Origin: Serratia liquefaciens
GTDB taxonomy: Bacteria > Pseudomonadota > Gammaproteobacteria > Enterobacterales > Enterobacteriaceae
Direction of reading: 5' to 3'
Assembly: GCA_012719855.1 (NCBI GenBank)
Contig: JAAXZN010000015.1
Coordinates: 39,688 to 103,687, forward strand
Length of the DNA: 64,000 nucleotides
This document shows, in pieces, positions 61,896 to 64,000 of this stretch (positions are counted from its first letter, which is position 1; every line of letters starts with the position of its first letter). The notes under the pieces are model-generated. The model had not been told where the DNA came from and did not search any database. It saw only the letters and a list, made by a program, of their open reading frames with translations. Made by a program: the position numbers and the translations under genes.

Positions 61896-62480
61896 ATGGA
61901 GCATGATCCCAACCGCAGAATGTTAATCACCGCACTTGCCGGGCTGACGCTGGCGAACGTTTCTTTTGCCTCAGCTGCGACCGGAACCGCAAACGTGCAG
62001 GGTAAAAGCCGTGTTCTGGTGGCGTACTTTTCCCGCAGCGGAAATACACGGGTGATTGCGGGCGTCATTCACCGCAGCCTGAATACCGATCTGTTTGAAA
62101 TCGAACCGGCTACGCCTTATCCGGAAGACTATTTTCAGACCGTTGAACAGGCGAAAAATGAGCGTGAGCGGGGAGTAAAACCCGCATTGAAAAATAGCGT
62201 CGCAGATACCTCACTCTACGAGACCCTGTATTTAGGCTTTCCGATCTGGGGGACCAGCGTGCCGCCTGTAGTGCAAACATTTCTCAGCAGCCACAACCTT
62301 GCGGGCAAGTTAATCATCCCCTTCATTACTCACGGTGGCTACGGTAAAGGAGACAGCGACGACATCCTTACCCGTCTTGCCCCGACTGCACGTCGGGAAA
62401 AACCGCTGGTCATTGAATGCGACCAGGAGCGAAGAACCACTGAAACGGTCACCAGTTGGTTAGAGACATTACGCAGTTAA
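61896..62480 (+). CDS. Tat-exported flavodoxin-like protein
   Basis: This 194-residue protein has an N-terminal segment NRRMLITALAGLTLANVSFASA that looks like a Tat signal (RR plus hydrophobic helix), and a flavodoxin domain with the FMN phosphate loop VAYFSRSGNTRV. Further segments (FGFPIWGTSVPPVVQTFL-type, and ITHGGYGKGDS) are typical of the Flavodoxin_4 group. An exported flavodoxin with bound FMN could serve as electron carrier for the exported aldo/keto reductase. It follows the CMD gene by 9 bases. Confidence 0.8.
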   Translation: MEHDPNRRMLITALAGLTLANVSFASAATGTANVQGKSRVLVAYFSRSGNTRVIAGVIHRSLNTDLFEIEPATPYPEDYFQTVEQAKNERERGVKPALKNSVADTSLYETLYLGFPIWGTSVPPVVQTFLSSHNLAGKLIIPFITHGGYGKGDSDDILTRLAPTARREKPLVIECDQERRTTETVTSWLETLRS

Positions 62481-62587
62481 TCGTCCGCATTCATGAGTAT
62501 GCCCAATAAGGGCAATCAGGGGTGCTAAATAATTAACGCTGACAACTCAGATATGATTGAACGGCAAACATAACAGAGGATGTAATC

Positions 62588-63652
62588 TTGAAGACAATCT
62601 TAAAAACGCTGGCCATCTGCGTAATGGCGGGTGGTCTGGTGGCTCAGTCGGTCTATGCCGAGCCGCTGGTTATTCAGGAACAAGGAAGCTTTTCTGCTGG
62701 TGGTACCATCATCACCGCCCCAGGAACATTTGATGCGAAAAAGCCGTTGGACTCTGCTGGCCAAACCTACCATGGCGATCATGCGTCTGTGTTCTACCAA
62801 ATCCCCGAGAATCCGCATAAATACCCTATCGTCATGCTGCACGGTGCAGGTCAGTTCTCCCGTACTTGGGAAAGTACCCCGGATGGACGCGAAGGGTTCC
62901 AGAACATATTCCTGCGTCGCGGGTTCTCAACCTATCTTGTCGATCAGCCACGACGGGGCAGCGCTGGGCGCACGACTGTAGAAGGTACTGTTACGCCTAA
63001 ACCGGATGAACAAATGTGGTTTAACCAGTTCCGAGTTGGCGTGTGGCCAGAGTATTTTAAAGGTGTTCAGTTTTCTCACGACAAAGAAGCGCTGAATCAG
63101 TATTTCCGTCAGATGACCCCGAACACCGGGCCGTTTGATATCAATGTGATCTCTGATGCGATGTCCGCCGTCGTGGATAAATCCGGCCCCGCTATCCTCT
63201 TCACCCACTCTCAGGGTGGCGGACCAGGCTGGTACACGGCGATGAAAAACGACAAGGTCAAAGCCATTGTCGCCTTTGAGCCTGGCAGCAGCTTTGTCTT
63301 CCCGGAAAAAGAACTCCCAGACCCTATGCCAAGCGCGTTCGACACGCTGAAGGGTGAGCCTGTGCCGATGGCGCAGTTTATGGCACTGACCAAAATCCCG
63401 ATTCTGATTATTTACGGCGATAACATTCCGGATAAACCTGTCGCCATGCCCGCGCAGGACAGCTGGCGCGTACGTCTGGCAATGGCTCGTGAATGGCGTG
63501 ACGCGGTGAACAAGCATGGAGGGGATGTTACGGTGACGCATCTACCTGAAGTAGGGATAAAAGGTAATACCCACTTCCCATTCTCCGATTTAAATAATGA
63601 ACAGATTGCTGATTTGGTGAGTAAATTCCTGAAGGATAAAAATCTACAATAG
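62588..63652 (+). CDS. secreted alpha/beta-hydrolase esterase
   Basis: This 354-residue protein has a Sec signal (1-24, ending VYA) and an alpha/beta-hydrolase fold: oxyanion region MLHGAGQFSRTWE, nucleophile S208 in THSQGG, and a C-terminal catalytic His in LPEVGIKGNTHFPFSD. It is transcribed in the same direction as the flavodoxin gene but 107 bases away, with GAGGATG before its TTG/ATG region. It is the fourth secreted enzyme of the module. Confidence 0.75.
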   Translation: MKTILKTLAICVMAGGLVAQSVYAEPLVIQEQGSFSAGGTIITAPGTFDAKKPLDSAGQTYHGDHASVFYQIPENPHKYPIVMLHGAGQFSRTWESTPDGREGFQNIFLRRGFSTYLVDQPRRGSAGRTTVEGTVTPKPDEQMWFNQFRVGVWPEYFKGVQFSHDKEALNQYFRQMTPNTGPFDINVISDAMSAVVDKSGPAILFTHSQGGGPGWYTAMKNDKVKAIVAFEPGSSFVFPEKELPDPMPSAFDTLKGEPVPMAQFMALTKIPILIIYGDNIPDKPVAMPAQDSWRVRLAMAREWRDAVNKHGGDVTVTHLPEVGIKGNTHFPFSDLNNEQIADLVSKFLKDKNLQ

Positions 63653-63854
63653 ATGCCGTGGCCTGAGTGGATACCAGCAATATGGAAAGAACCAGGCAAG
63701 CAGGTTTCATCATTCACTCCTGTAAGGAAAAAGCACAGGGTGAGCCGGGAAAAGTGGAAAAGCAGCAAACACACAGAAATGAGGATTTGAAAGTTAGGTT
63801 AAAAAATGTAACGTAATGATTGTTATAAATCTAGCCTATCGGAGAGTAACCACA

Positions 63855-64000
63855 ATGACGCTCTTAAGCACCGATCCACTCACCCAGCTCGCTTTCTCCG
63901 TTCACGAAAATAAAGGGGTTTTTGCTGTTCTTTTAGGTTCTGGGTTATCCCGAACGGCACAAATACCCACGGGCTGGGAAATCACTCACGATCTCATCAA
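63855..64000 (+). CDS. SIR2-domain protein (partial, continues past the end)
   Basis: The first 48 codons read MTLLSTDPLTQLAFSVHENK and then a Rossmann-like glycine loop FAVLLGSGLSR followed by IPTGWEIT. This GxGxSR...IPTGWEI pattern is the NAD-binding start of SIR2-family defence proteins that deplete NAD during phage infection. GGAGAG lies 9 bases before the ATG. The gene runs past 64000; partner genes cannot be seen. It follows the cargo module by 200 bases of spacer. Confidence 0.7.
   Translation, partial: MTLLSTDPLTQLAFSVHENKGVFAVLLGSGLSRTAQIPTGWEITHDLI

Noticed and set aside
63528..63713. 61-codon minus-strand frame with a signal-peptide-like start
   Set aside because: Mostly antisense to the 3' end of the secreted hydrolase and without a good ribosome site; chance resemblance is likely.
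43240..64000. Searched for an island integrase and complete tRNA
   Set aside because: Neither is seen; they are assumed to lie beyond 64000.
1..64000. CRISPR arrays, rRNA and complete tRNA genes
   Set aside because: No regularly spaced repeats, rRNA segments or tRNA cloverleafs were recognised.

Overview
The window reads as an enterobacterial chromosome joined to a genomic island. The left 43 kb has a GC-rich, codon-regular backbone. Its gene content (lldD, cbpA-cbpM, ycaC, an aga PTS locus, HdeD, DUF1120 fimbriae) fits Enterobacterales, most likely Serratia or a close relative. The genus is inferred from protein resemblance only.

Layout, left part. 1-3.4 kb: DsbA-family protein, secreted TPR protein and an SbmA/YddA-type ABC transporter. 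3.4-8.1 kb: minus-strand aga operon (agaR-agaZ-agaV-agaW-agaE-agaF) for N-acetylgalactosamine/galactosamine uptake; agaA, agaS and the catalytic aldolase are missing here. 8.6-12.2 kb: CynX-type MFS transporter, two tiny genes and a YojI/SyrD-type peptide or siderophore exporter with a Fur-box-like site. 12.3-16.3 kb: LysR regulator, lactate permease and lldD. 16.5-23.8 kb: VOC protein, LysR/tautomerase pair, ATM1-like ABC transporter, two YcaC hydrolases with a divergent LysR gene, HdeD. 23.9-25.1 kb: cbpA-cbpM. 25.1-26.7 kb: long non-coding stretch, a 42-residue membrane protein and an orphan DinJ-type antitoxin. 26.8-32.9 kb: BvgS/EvgS-like hybrid kinase facing an operon of a LuxR-type response regulator and a separate HPt protein. 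33.4-35.6 kb: MFS transporter and 2-hydroxyacid dehydrogenase. 35.6-41.1 kb: chaperone-usher operon with two DUF1120 subunits, followed by a LuxR regulator and a small membrane-anchored protein.

Right part (about 43.2 kb to beyond the end). A 24-bp copy of a tRNA-Gly 3' end and two 10-bp direct repeats mark a likely attachment site. The island has the CP4/P4 backbone: CbtA/CbeA toxin-antitoxin, RadC-like protein, ArdB antirestriction protein, two related secreted proteins, a GYF_2 membrane protein, WYL regulator, DUF932 protein, YfjP GTPase, an unknown coiled-coil protein, a truncated alpA copy broken by an IS3 remnant, two inovirus-Gp2-type proteins and an intact alpA. Many of these genes have an RNA hairpin, often terminator-like, just before their ribosome binding site.

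Cargo at 54.6-63.7 kb is a cell-envelope redox/detoxification module: Bcr/CflA efflux pump, secreted alpha/beta hydrolase, Tat-exported aldo/keto reductase, CusRS-like two-component pair, secreted cupin, secreted CMD-family protein, Tat-exported flavodoxin-like protein and another secreted hydrolase. Palindromes of the form CTGACA-N4-TGTCAG lie before both operons, so the pair probably controls the whole module. The window ends inside a SIR2-domain gene, probably the first gene of an anti-phage system. Function calls rest on motif recognition without database searches.
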